This document shows positions 10,704 to 22,400 of a DNA stretch of 64,000 bases, piece by piece. Source of the DNA: Branchiostoma belcheri. Taxonomy: Eukaryota > Chordata > Leptocardii > Amphioxiformes > Branchiostomatidae. The translations under genes were made by a program, and so were the position numbers. The stretch spans positions 774,517 through 838,516 of the forward strand of contig NW_017802392.1 of NCBI RefSeq assembly GCF_001625305.1, in the 5' to 3' direction. The notes under the pieces were generated by a model. That model was given only the letters and a program-made list of their open reading frames with translations. It ran no database searches and was not told the DNA's origin. How positions within the stretch are numbered: the stretch's first letter is position 1; every line of letters begins with the position of its first letter.

Positions 10704-12417
10704 TTATGTGTTTTTCTTCAGAAAGATCAGGATGTTAACATTCTCCGGGCCTAGGCAGGCTCTTTCCGCACTTACTACATCTCCTGCAGTACTAAACACC
10801 CATCCACTTGCCACACTAGTTGCCTGTGCGATCAGGTACTGCCTGGCAAACTTAGTTAACAGGGGCAGTTCTTCCATTTTAACCTTCCAAAACTGACAGG
10901 GATCACCACCTTTTGGCAGGTTGGGCATTTGCCTGTACTTGACGAGCTCTTGGTGAGCTCGGACTGCTACTTGCGCAGGAGGCTCAACAGAGGTAATCTC
11001 GATATAGTCATTGAAAATTTCCTCCAGTAAGGTCTTTGGTGCCTTGGGTTCTTCCTTGACGTCTACATTTAATGGCTTCATTTTATCCTTCACTCGCTGG
11101 ACATCAGACCCTTGCTCTGGCTCTTGGTCTCTCTTGATGGAGACACTGTGGACTGTTATCTTTTCACACAGTCTCGCCCAAACACTTTCTTCCTTCACTG
11201 TGCCCTTGAATCTAGGGTCCATTGCTGTTGCCTCCTGCAAGAAATCTAGCTCCTCTTCATCCTTGTACCTTTTGTTCAGGTCTTCTAAGGCAGAAGCCTT
11301 TAGACCCTCGGTGAAAGCCTCCACCTCCTTAGACTCGTCGTCATCGTCTTCTTCTTCTCTTTCCTTGGATGACGAGCCTGGTTTGAAATGCTCCATCAGC
11401 ATTCGTAACATTGGCAGCACCATGCCAGCTGTTGCCCACTTCTCACTAGACATAACTTGCGTCATCTTTTGCAAAAGTCCAGCTACTTTGAGGGATGCGT
11501 CCAGCTTCCCAACTGTTGTGGTTTCCAGTTGCTGCACTTTCCTGAACTCTGGTTTCTGTTTGATTCTTGTATCAAGTGTAGCTGCAATAATTGCAGCATA
11601 TTGTTCCATGAACCTTTGAATCATGAAGAAAGTGGAATTCCCACTACGACCTGGTCTTGCAGTCAAGTACGAGACTGTTACATGGCACTTGCAGAGCTTG
11701 TTGCTTCTCCTTCAGGACGAGTTTGGCATTTTTCGGAAGTACGTGATTTTTTTTATTTATTTATTGAAACAGCAAAGTACAAGACATGGTATACAAGACA
11801 TAGAGGTGGAAACTCTAGCCGAAGCTAATATTAATCACACCCCTGACATAGAATACAAATTACAAGTATGAAGATGACAAAACAACAAATGGCCGTTCGT
11901 TTATACAACTTGAAGACTAATGGCAATATAAATCACTAGGCAACTATAAATCGTTGGGTATTAAGTATAAAGGTTTGAGTAAGAATCAGAATTTTTTTGT
12001 TAACTTCAAGACGTAAGAGGGGCGAAACCCTCAGACAAGTTGCGCAAGTCAAAAATAGATTATAAGAAGTGGAAGCAGAGATTTCGGAAGGGATCAGTCC
12101 CTAAGATACTGGCGAGTGTGGCCGCGGACAATTTTATAAAATTTTATAAAATTATATATATTTTTTAAAAGTACGTAATTACAGGTCTGATTGTGCCCAG
12201 CAGTGATTGCAAACCTTTCACATTCAGCATTTTCTGACCAGTGAGATTTAGTGTATGGGCAAAACGGCCAAGGGAGGTTGTCACACGCTGCATCATACAT
12301 GGCTGGGACTAAGCGCTCACTTACGTCATGCCTGGTGGATAGCTGATAGGCAGGATTCAACTCATAAACCATCGCAGGAAAGTACGGGTCTTCAACAGTG
12401 TGATAAGGACGCATTCT
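10704..12417 (-). pseudogene. hAT transposase (ZBED-like), frameshifted and interrupted
   Basis: The 3' part (11666-10704) holds an acidic linker and then the hAT C-terminal dimerisation signature: ATSVASGWVFSTAGDVVS, followed by RACLGPENVNILIFLKKN, as in ZBED/hAT families. The 5' part (12414-12169) has VEDPYFPAMVYELNPAYQL, matching the usual 'VEDEGFR..LNPRYQLPSR' region, then TKSHWSENAECERFAITAGHN, matching the 'TTD.WTS..' region. A 424-bp LINE tail splits it at 11745-12168. A one-base frameshift near 11640 separates CNSLVLDCKTRS from NSTFFMIQRF. An N-terminal BED finger is not visible and the middle is shorter than usual. Inactive. Confidence 0.8.
11745..12168 (-). mobile_element. 5'-truncated non-LTR retrotransposon 3' end inside hAT gene
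   Basis: On the minus strand the insert ends in an A-rich tail built from AATAAATAAATAAAAAAAAT. It is flanked by the direct duplication ACGTACTT (on the plus strand AAGTACGT at 11737-11744 and 12169-12176). It has no coding potential of its own. If it is skipped, the hAT frame reads across the junction (CNYVL then PKNAKLVLKEKQQ), which supports a later retroinsertion into the transposase gene. Confidence 0.75.
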
Positions 12418-12946
12418 AAGTACTCAATCCGGCGCGTCACATCGTCTTCGTCGATGTGAGCGCTAGAATTTCTGTGTTTAAGGCGGCATAAATGATTTCC
12501 AACTCGTACAAATGGATTGAATACATGTGCACAAGACAGAAACTATGTTGTATGTCCCATGTTTTATTTTTTTGAGCAGTGAATGACGACGATTCTTCAA
12601 ATTTTGGAGCGAAAATTTACGTGAGTATATGGAGACATGTTTTGACGAGTTTTGACCAACCTCGTGGCCCGCGAACTTTTTTTGTCGGCCTATTACTAGT
12701 AGAAGCTGAACCCACAGTTACAGAAAGAGATAAACATGGATTTAGGCTAATCTAGTATGATTCGGGGTTATTATATAATCTGCCATGGCCAGATTATCTA
12801 AAGATGTGTGTATTGTGTGTACAATCTACAGAAATGTACATCAGGTCCGATCATCCGGTTTTCACGTTTCGGTTTTTTGGACTCGGTTCTTGAATGTTGT
12901 TCCGGTCCAAACCGGTCCGACTGAACCGGTAGTATACCCACCCCTA

Positions 12947-12989
12947 ATGTACAGAGATAGTACAATATCAGGGATATCATAACCAAAAA
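12947..12989 (+). mobile_element. Remnant of the split MITE right of the hAT element
   Basis: ATGTACAGAGATAG to GGATATCATAACC matches the interior of the 12990-13639 element (ATGTACACACATA to GGATATCGCGGCC). It is the continuation of the MITE left part that ends at 10243, and it is cut short by the next MITE, so the elements are nested or recombined. Confidence 0.55.
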
Positions 12990-13639
12990 GGTCTGGGACC
13001 GGAGTTTTCTTCCGTATTCGTAGCAATTTGACACCCAAAGCCCGACGGGCTGTCATTTCTGTAATGAACGCGGGTCGGAATTTTTCACTCCTCTGGGGTG
13101 CCGTGCCGCTTATCAATACACTTGATTAATAATTTTTGAGCGCCTAATTTATTTAGGGTAAATAAGGCCTATAAAATACATTTTTACGCAAGGGGTCCGT
13201 TTTTCGTCGATCATTTTTAACCATGGCTGCATGGAAAAAAAAACGAAATATTTTCCTGGGTAACGGCTTAGTACTCGAAGAAGCTTAGTACCTAATGTTT
13301 TCGAAATTCAAATCTGATTAAAATCGATGCAGTACGTTGACCGCTATCTTCAATGACCCAAACACACCCATAACGCATATATAACGTACCATCCCGGCGC
13401 TCAGGCGAAAAGGCCACATAACCATCCGCGCGGACTAATACCAGGAAGTCTTCGCTGGACCACCAACATTACGCCACTTATAAAGGCTACAACTAACAGG
13501 CTTTTCATAAAATACAAAGATATGTACACACATATTACGAATATAAGGATATCGCGGCCAAAACATACGAAACAACGTCATGTTTCCGGCGATTTACTGC
13601 GCACTAATACTGGTCATATTAAAACTCTGACCCGGAACC
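12990..13639 (+). mobile_element. Full-length TTAA-type MITE (about 650 bp)
   Basis: The ends GGTCTGGGACCGGAGTTTTC and the inverted AAAACTCTGACCCGGAACC are terminal inverted repeats of the same family as 42009-42678. Interior landmarks shared with partial copies near 31.3-31.6 kb, 57.45-57.77 kb and 59.5 kb are the 'cgacgggctgtcatttctgtaa' region, 'ggtgccgtgccgcttatcaa' region, 'gctgcatggaaaaa' and 'cgatttactgcgca'. The flanking TTAA is not preserved here. Non-coding. Confidence 0.7.
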
Positions 13640-14234
13640 TTCAACCTTGTGATAGAATTAAAAACGAATAAAAAAATCATCTGCAGATGTTCATTATGTA
13701 AATTATTTACATTAGGACACATTTGCATAGTTTATAGGGAAATGGTAATTGATCGTTGTTAAAATAAGACTTTTAATTTGTGGAAAATTGTTAATTATTT
13801 TAAAAATGATTATTACTAATAAACTTCGTGCTAATGAGGATTTTATTTAAATGAGAAATATTTACAGTTGTAAAGGTTAACATTAACGAAGGTATGAGAT
13901 CACTGAACTCTATTTTTAGGTATGTTACCAACTGCACATAACTTAAAGATGTCATTTTCTATTTCTATTCTATTTTCAATATTGGCTATCGAGCCTAAAA
14001 TTAACAATAAAAAACAACCATGGTAAAAATTTCCATACAGATCAGACAGAGGGTTCAAAGTTCAAAAAGTTGGTCAACCTATAATATTAGTAAATGGAAC
14101 AGGGCAATAGACTTATTAATAACATCTACATGTCCTTGGTAAAACATTTTATATAATGTCCTTGCCACGCTTTTATGCATCTCATCATAAAGTACAGACG
14201 CAAGATGAAATTCACAAAAGCACACGAAATCAAA

Positions 14235-14741
14235 ATGGCGCAGAGGAAGACAGTGGTCTTGCTGTTTCTGGTCTCCAATCATTTCCTTTTCGTGCTGGAA
14301 GCGACCCAGCATTGCCCAAACAACTGTTATACGAAAGCGGCAAATTCATGCCGCTGCCCCCGACCAAACGGAAAGAGTTCTCCGTGTAGCTGGGTTGGAA
14401 ACGGAGGAGTCTACATCTTTCCTGTATGTCTTGACGCTATACCAGCCGACTTCCCAAGAAACACCGAATCAGTCTTAATCGAGCACCTCACCTCTCCTAC
14501 GCTCCTTGAACAATCTTTTCATAACCTTCCTTTAAATCTTTTTCATCTGACTATCCAAATGTCGAACGTTTCTACGATACAGGCAGGGGCTTTCCGGGCT
14601 CTACGGCACTTAAATCACCTCCACCTTGTTGACAACCGCATCTTCAGCATCGGTAAGTTAATAGAAAGGGATTTAATTTGTGGTGTTTGTGCCTCGCCGT
14701 AAATGTATAGTACATTTTTTACCTATATGAAAATTGTTTTT

Positions 14742-14781
<40 letters not shown>

Positions 14782-16552
14782 GCATAACAAGAATTTTATG
14801 GATTGTGATTATATATAGTATGTGGGTAAATCTTAGGTCAAGGTTACAATTGGTCCTCCTGAATGTCTGAATGTAGGAGAAAATATGGCAAGAAAAGACT
14901 CGAAATTGCATTAAGTGGTCCATTTCACTTCATGCTCAAGATTTCTATATCGACACAGTACAAAATTCACCACCTAGTTTAGAACTTCAGTGTCCCTCAC
15001 GATTCATACGCGTTCTCTTATCTATCCTCAGAACCTGACACGTTCCTCGGGCTTGATAAATTAGTTGCTTTACTCCTCGACAAGAACGCGATCTCCACAA
15101 TACCCCAACATGCATTCCGTGGCCTACCACGGCTTCATGTATTACGGTTGCCTCAGAACCGCCTGACTTCAGTTCCCGTTAGCGCACTTCTAGATCTTCG
15201 AGTTGAACTGTACTTGATGGTAGACCTTCAAATGAATCACATTGCTACTATCGACAAAGATGTCGCGCGTTTGTCGCAAGCCAATCGATTGAATCTGAGG
15301 ATAGGATACAACAAGCTGCGATGTGACAAGAATCTAACATAGTTCATCTGCAGTATGCATGACCTGCCGTTTATTTCAGGATTTTGATTCTCTGAAGTGT
15401 GCGTCACCCCCCGATCTACACGGGACTAACATAACTACCCTGGAAAACATATTCTGCCAAACTAACAACGGAAGCTCACCACAAGAAATCGTTTCCAAAC
15501 CATTCAGCGAACCTTCCATGACGACACTCTCTAGGGACGTTATCCAAACAGGTCCTCAAATCCTGAACACCTACCCGTACAGCGAGACCATTCTCACTAA
15601 AGGCTATAACGTTACAGAGATACTGCACAACGTGCCTGTCTCCGAGTATACTACTCAGGTTGACTATGTCATTATTCTTGGGAAGGACCCAATCATCAAC
15701 GAAGGCGTCAACATCACCTATATCACTAACATGATCATCGCTGGTGTTGTGCCTCCCCTCGTGTTGGTAATAGCGGTTGCCCTCACCATCCGCAAGCTCT
15801 GTCGTAGTACAGATAGCTCTCATTACATCAGAAGTGACGAGGAAGCTACCGACAATATCGAGCCGTATGCAATTACCTATGCTGACTCGACTGAACTGGA
15901 AGGACATGGCAGAAACTCAACCACAAGCGGGCGACTCACCCCTCTTTGTAACAAGACCCCAGAAGACTACTACACTATTCAGCCATACGCAGTGGCCTAT
16001 GACCAAGATCCTGGGTCAGAGATTCAGCCATATGGAGTCGCCTATGATGACCGACTCGGACCACAACTTCAGCCCCAAGCAGGGGTCAGCATTGATGACC
16101 TAGAGCATGACGACAACTATGTGATCCAGCCGTATGCAGTCGGCTACCCTGACTCCCCACAAGCTCAAAGAGACCGTGCAGCGGCAGATTCAACACCCCT
16201 TACACATGGTAATAACAAACAAGCAACAAACGTCAAACAACCAGTCGTCCAATCGCTGTCAACTAATGACGACATTAGTCCAAACTTGGAAAATGATGAA
16301 CCGGAAAACGGTGATACGGTAGGAAACGGGAAGGGTCCTTATGGAATGTACGAAGAAAACGAGATTTCAGGAATGCTGTTCAAGAGTAGCGCACAAGCAA
16401 AGAAACACAGCGCATGTTCAACGTACAACCCATCAGATGGACCGATTCAGTGTCAGACAAGTAGACATAGTAAGTCAGTGCTGTATGAATACGAAGGAAT
16501 GGACCCTGGACTTCCTCACAACCAGCCGGAGACCACAGATGTCTGTCACTGA
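14235..16552 (+). CDS. LRR transmembrane receptor with repeated IQPYAxxY tail; LRRCT broken
   Basis: Exon 1 is 14235-14652 and exon 2 starts at 15032 (phase 1 junction). The start MAQRKTVVLLFLVSNHFLFV is a signal peptide, followed by an LRRNT-like cysteine region (CPNNC, CRCP) and several LRRs (LRHLNHLHLVDNRIFSI, LVALLLDKNAISTIP, LHVLRLPQNRLTSVP). The LRRCT begins LRCDKNLT, where a TAG at 15340-15342 stands in place of the expected Trp; FICSMHDLPF then continues, and an extra G near 15379 shifts the frame to FDSLKCASPPDLHG. After that the frame is open to TGA at 16552: a Ser/Thr-rich stem, one membrane segment (IIAGVVPPLVLVIAVALTI), then a long cytoplasmic tail with five I(E/Q)PYAxxYxD-like motifs. 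Probably a cell-surface recognition receptor; either a recent pseudogene or two sequence errors. Confidence 0.75.
14743..14778. repeat. (GT)n microsatellite
   Basis: An uninterrupted GT dinucleotide run of about 18 units within intron 1 of the LRR receptor gene. Confidence 0.98.
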
Positions 16553-17924
16553 AAAGACTTTTATTTTTGGTCAAAATGTTTAAGAAATATCTTCAAGTTA
16601 AAGTTTCTGATTTAGTCTCACATGTTGTCACTATCTCTGGAGAATTTTATGAGGGTAATTCTAAAGTAAAGATTAGCTTAAGTTCTTTATGTTTGTTTCC
16701 ATGTAAATGTTGATGTGTATATGTATAAGCTATTAAATATTAGTAATCATTACTTTTTTTCATGCTCTGTAATTACAGTTTAAGTCTTTGTATGACACAG
16801 GAGCCTCTCTAAAACAGTGGAATTTTTTTTTTCAGAAAAATAGTAATTCATGAATCAACTGACGCAGTAGTAAAGCTATAACCCCATCACACACGTATGT
16901 TAGCATGCTCAAATTGTGAATCAAAACATTATTCTTATACTGATTATTCAATTATAAATGCAACGTCTACGTTAATTCATGGATGTATTTCAAATTTGTC
17001 TGTATTATGCACGGTGGGTCAGAATTATCCTATAGTTAGTTGCGTGTTTCAGTTATGATTGTGATCATAGTTGTTTCATCTTCAGAGCCGTAATTGAACC
17101 AATCTGGATATGCTGAGCACGTAGAGGAAAAGCTATTCTCATATTGTTTATTTCAGGTATAGTAATGATAATTAAAAAAAAAAATCAGAGACTAAATTTT
17201 TCTTGGCATACTAGAAATATTACTCATAGATTATTGTATTGCATTTTTAGTACAATAAGGACTATAGTTCTAAAATATCAATCAAAATTGATTGAATTGT
17301 ATTTGGTGGTAGCAAACATGTAGAGATTGAATGTAGGAAAATTTCCAGACAAATACTGTGGCAGGTAATTAAATGGAGGTGGTAGAAATGGAACAGCACA
17401 TATGTTCGCCTCCACAACACATGTATGCACATGTGCGTGTTACAATATAATGGGTCAATGATACAAATATAGGGAAAATAGTGACTCTAGAAAATAAGCA
17501 ATCTTGTCATTAGTAGAAACTAGTAGCCAAGATCATGTTAAGGTTTGTAACCTTATATGTAAAAAAAATTAGAATCCATTTCTTCTAATAGATGTAAATT
17601 TAGATGAATTAATGTTGTCCGTTTAATGCTGCTGGCAAATGACTGTTTAGTTGAGCTAAGGTTATTACAAAAACTGTCTTGTAAATGCAACGATCTCACT
17701 TTAGTTGTTGGATGGATAAGAATATAAAGTTATACGTCACTACTATATTAGTGTTCGGTGGGTTCTGTAATGTAATGGTCCTGGGTCCATTTCAAAACAG
17801 GTTAGTATACACAGCCAGGATTATCCATCGTGTCCACTGTCCGGTATAAATTTGTACTATTCCTTAACATTTCTGTAAACATGCAGGTGGTATCAGCCCA
17901 CACACAAGTACTAATAAATGTAGT
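16553..17924. other. 3' UTR and intergenic, AT-rich
   Basis: The 3' flank of the LRR receptor. An ATTAAA near 16731 could serve as a poly(A) signal. Otherwise the stretch is AT-rich with no convincing exon, repeat array or RNA gene on either strand. Confidence 0.5.
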
Positions 17925-18462
17925 GCATAGACTGGTGCAGCTTAGGTGCAGGTAGACATCAGGTATACCTGCACAGCCCCAATTTTATCTGCACTAACTT
18001 GCATGTACCCAGTACATGGACCAGTGCAAGTTAGGTGCAGGTAGACATCAGAAATACGTGCACAGCCCCAATTTTACCTGCACTAACCTGCATATACCCA
18101 GTACATGGACCAGTGCAGGTTAATTAGATACGGGTAGACATCAGAAATATCTGAACAGCTCCAATTTTACCTGTACTAACTTTCATATAAAATACATGGA
18201 CCAGCGCATGTTGGGTGCAGGAAGACATCAGATATCCTGCACAGCTCCAATTTTACTTGCACTAACCTGCATATACCCAGTACATGGACCAGTGCAGGTT
18301 AATTAGATACGGGTAGACATCAGAAATATCTGAACAGCTCCAATTTTACCTGTACTAACTTTCATATAAAATACACGGACCAGCGCATTTTGGGTGCAGG
18401 AAGACATCAGATATACCTGCACAGCTCCAATTTTACTTACACTAACCTGCATATGCAGGTGG
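17925..18462. repeat. Tandem array of the 89-bp minisatellite family (reverse orientation)
   Basis: About six units with GTACATGGACCAGTGCA, GGTGCAGGTAGACATCAG, CCTGCACAGC..CAATTTTA and ACTAACCTGCATATACCC. This is the reverse complement of the array at 4181-4535. Two neighbouring pairs of units are nearly identical to each other, suggesting recent duplication of a two-unit block. Confidence 0.9.
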
Positions 18463-19462
18463 TATTTTTAACCCCGATGAATAAAATAGTGCTTCTTTCG
18501 TAAACTCATTCTAGTCATGTGCTTGCTAATTAGTCTGGTACGATATGCTTGCGTAACAAAAGAAATTTCTTGTGCAAGGTGCTACGCCATTCTGTTCAAT
18601 AATACTGATCGCCTCTTGTAGGTACGACAAAATGTCTTGGCTGTCAGCATGCTGGTCAACTAAAGGTATTTGTAAACACTGATCTGTATTCTTAACTTGT
18701 TTCTCTCCATGTCTTTCATACGGGGATTGAGGTTTCTTTTCCACCTTGTAGCATTTTTAAATTGGGGCCCCGTCAAATATTCAAAAAGTTGCTTTAATTT
18801 GTACTCATCTACCAGGCTGTTTTGAGGCTCAACCTTTTTAATTCTGATCAGATCCAAGCATAAAACATGTCTATAGCTACAGCGGAAAATTATGACGACC
18901 ATGCTGAACCATAAACATATAGCCCTATAACGTGTTCATTATATCACTCACTTTATAGATATAAGCGAGTGTACATCAGATACTTCCAGTGTATGAAATT
19001 GAATTTATCTGAAAAGAAGGCCTTTAAAGATTATTAAGACAAGAAAGATTTTCCTGTCATTCATTATGTTATTCAATACACTGGGTGGTATGTAGAAATA
19101 GGTCTTCCTTGTCAATTGTTCTAGGCCCCCCATACCGACGATTTCTTACTCTAAATCAACCCCATCACATGACATAACACAACGTTCTGATAGGGCATTT
19201 TGAAGTCCCAACATCCATAGTTTCTCTTAAAAAATATCCTAAAACAAATAATACCATTATGGCGTCACGACTAGTGAGTGGCAGGCAAAAAAAAGGTGAC
19301 GGTCGGTTGCCTACCCATGTAATTTGCATATGTCGTCAAATAATTTGTCTGTATCTGATGTAAACAAGGCAAGCGATCCTTGCATTAATAATGTATATCC
19401 AACTGTATCAATGTTTCTTCAAATGTGTAAGGATCATTACTGTTTGTTCTCCAGACACAGAT
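18463..19462. other. Upstream region of the C-type lectin gene
   Basis: No convincing gene. On the minus strand at 18902-18526 two overlapping short frames in different phases could be a decayed coding relic, but no family is recognised. A splice acceptor (TTGTTCTCCAG) just upstream of the lectin start at 19463 suggests that a non-coding leader exon lies further left. Confidence 0.4.
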
Positions 19463-22400
19463 ATGGAATTCAACGGCCCAAAGAAGTCGACAGGACAGGA
19501 ATACGTAGAAGAAGACCATCAGTACGAAGACGTGGATCTAGAGTTTAGAAATGTGTTTCTGACCTCCGGCTTGAAATACACTGCGACAACAAAAACCCCT
19601 GCTATACATGTTCACATGGGAGAGTCGCCACATACGGAGTCATGCTTCAGTCAGCACTGCAAGCCAGAGGAGGCACATGGTGGGGGCCACAAACATAGAG
19701 GTGTGGGAAAGTATTATTAATGAATGAATAAATGGATTGTTAAATTTTGCTCAAACACACACACACACGGCGGTCTGTCACTACGGCATTCTTTCCCATA
19801 GCTAGGCGCGTTCGAAAATATATTGGGTTACAAGACGCTATTTTGGCCTGTTTTGGACTAACCGTAAAACATTTGAAAATAAACAGGTAGTATATTTAAA
19901 TTTCGTCAAATTAAACTTAAATCATCGTCTGAACATCCTTTTAATGTTAGCTTTTTATGTTAAATCACTGATTTTTTTAAATTTTGCCCATAAAGACGAT
20001 TATTTTCGTCATGTCATGTTTTCAGGCAAACATCGTCCAAACCTGGCTACGTGTATTACCCCAGATTTTTTTATATTTTTTGACGTTTAGGAACAAGATC
20101 AAAAGTCGTGTTTTCGGAATTGTTTTAATTTCTGGTGAAAAATTGCATTGTTTGACTTTTTTCTCACTAAATTACCCATAATTTAAAATTGAGGCCATTT
20201 TTAAAAAATCCCTGAAACACGATTTTCGGGACAACCGTAACGGTCATTTTGAGCCGTAAATGTGGTATTTTTGACTCTTCTTGCTTCCAGGTTTGAACGA
20301 GTTTTGCAGACATGTCATATCGCCCGAAAGTGTGCATTGTGTTATTCATACAGGCGTAACGAACCATTACAGTATTCAAGGTCACCAAAGGATACGACAG
20401 TAGCTTCGCTACATGTTACATGTCCACAAAAAATGATAGCGGACATGTACTGTCCAGGAAACTGCTTTTATCTATAGAAAAGTGTTGTTTTTTATCTGTT
20501 TCGAGGCACTCAGGCAGAAGGGTTTTTTGTCGCTTTATTGTAAATGACCACAGGTGACCCCGACCCTGAGTCGCATGCACTTTCACATCTTTCTTAGACA
20601 GAATTCTTGATTTCTCTAACATTACTTTAAAATTACAATTACAATTCGACAATTAAAATCTAAAATAATGTAGTCCATCCTGCACATCAGGTAGGATTCA
20701 TGTTTCATTTTTACGAGTCTGACAAAGTACGTGTCCATGTATTGGCTAGTTTTTCTTTTGTTGATGTACTTTTATCTTTAAATTTTGGTTTTATTTATCC
20801 TTTCGACGTCGTGCCGCAATGGTTAGAGCTTTTGACATGGAAGAAATCAGGTCCCAAACTCCATACTCACCTTGGGCCGACGTTGTGCCCTTGGGAAAGG
20901 CACGTTACATGACGTCACTCCCTTACGGTGGAGTGACGCCGACCGAGCCTCTTAGGCTAATCTATCTAACTGTGCCATAACACACTATGTTTTTGGTGCG
21001 TCAATGTATCAACATCATCACATTTGCCACAGTGAACCGTAAAGAATTAGATTATTTATCTATCCAGGGTGATCCAGTTTAGTGACTTAGCACTGCTTTA
21101 CATGACGCGTATACTTTACTTTCATTTGCAATGGGGCTGTACTTTGCGGTATGTGGGAAAATAGTTCCGTTTTTTAAAATTTTTTTTAAGTCTGTGGTTG
21201 AAAGATTATGTGGTTAAGTCAGTAATGCACTGGGAGGTGGAAAATCTTGCAAGTATGGTGTAGTGCTTCTGTATTGGAAAGCTCAGGGTAAAAAAGTGAG
21301 ACTAAAACAAACCACAACAAAATTTACAGATACTACAGACTCATGACATGATTTCTGTTTCCTGCAATGATGCTGCGATTCCTAAACGTACAATGTATAT
21401 TGTTTTAGATGCAATCTACCAAATTCCAAACTGTTTTCATAAAAAACAATGCTTTTGCACACTCCAAAATGGAATGGGTGTATACATGTAAATAAGAAGT
21501 ATTTTGGAATATTTAAAGTTATACTGTGTTATAAGTTGGAGTAGCCGTGTATTCATCTACTATGAATGCAATAGTATGGGTGTACCTGTTTAATATATAT
21601 ATAGTTTTAATTAGTCTGGTAAGTTAAACTGTTGTTAAAATGTGTTACTGAGCAAGCTTGCACAATTGATCCTAAGATCTAAATGTAACAGGGCACAATT
21701 ATTGCCCCCCCCCCCAACATGTTTTCGACAAAACTGTGTATCGTACAAAGCAGCTGCAAAATGAGCAAATGACATGACAAAAAAAATGACATGCAAAAAA
21801 AAAATTACAAACAAAACTAATGTCGTAGAATGCGCCACTCAATTCCAAAGGCAAAGAAAACAATGGGAATATAAATGCGAAAGGAAAATGAGACTATTAT
21901 CACCATACCATACTTTGTCTTAGTAACTTGGTTGACCTTTCTGATCACGTAGATTTCATAATTAGGCGTCGGGTGGCGTGGTGGTAGAGCGGTCGACTAT
22001 GAAACGTTGAGACCTGGGTTGTATCCGGGGCATGCCTGGACATGCGCCCCGGCGTTGTGTCCTTGGGAAAGGCATTACTCCAACCAGGTGTGAATGGGTA
22101 CCTAAACTGGGAAGTCGTATTGAGGTTACCTCTTGGCGCCGAATGGCAGCTGCACAGACCCTTGCGACAGCCCCACAAAAATGTGTGGATCAAATATGTT
22201 ATATCATGTGTATTATGTGATTGTTTGTGATTATTGATTGATTCTTATGTTATTGTAAACTGATTCTAAACACTGCATCAATTCAGCATTATAAAGTGCT
22301 GCGATTGCACGGGTAATGTTTGACCAACACAAAAATTAATAAAGGCAACTTTTTGCCAAGCATTTTTATTCGCACGCTCAAATCAGTTTTGGGGTACCAT

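Larger units (their letters stand above)
10244..12946 (-). mobile_element. hAT-type DNA transposon, 2.7 kb, with terminal inverted repeats
   Basis: The left end TAGGGGTGGGTAT and right end ATACCCACCCCTA are inverted copies; inside are GC-rich subterminal palindromic stretches with GGTCCGGACC-like words. The interior carries a decayed transposase on the minus strand. An 8-bp target duplication is expected for hAT; the flanks (AAATACTC / ATGTACAG) share only about half their bases, so it has eroded or the ends are off by a base. The element sits inside an older MITE and has itself been hit by a LINE. Confidence 0.75.

Noticed and set aside
15322..15380. A short intron to bypass the LRRCT stop (acceptor-like TTTCAG at 15374-15379)
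   Set aside because: No donor upstream restores the frame: the nearest GT candidates either create a stop at the join or leave the TAG in the exon.
18526..18902. Two minus-strand frames (LVDEYKLKQLFEYLTG, DILSYLQEAISIIEQNG) that may be one frameshifted relic
   Set aside because: Protein-like in composition, but no family recognised, no splice sites and no second copy in the window.
21966..22040. Possible tRNA gene
   Set aside because: A and B boxes are present but no acceptor stem or proper anticodon arm; it is a SINE head.
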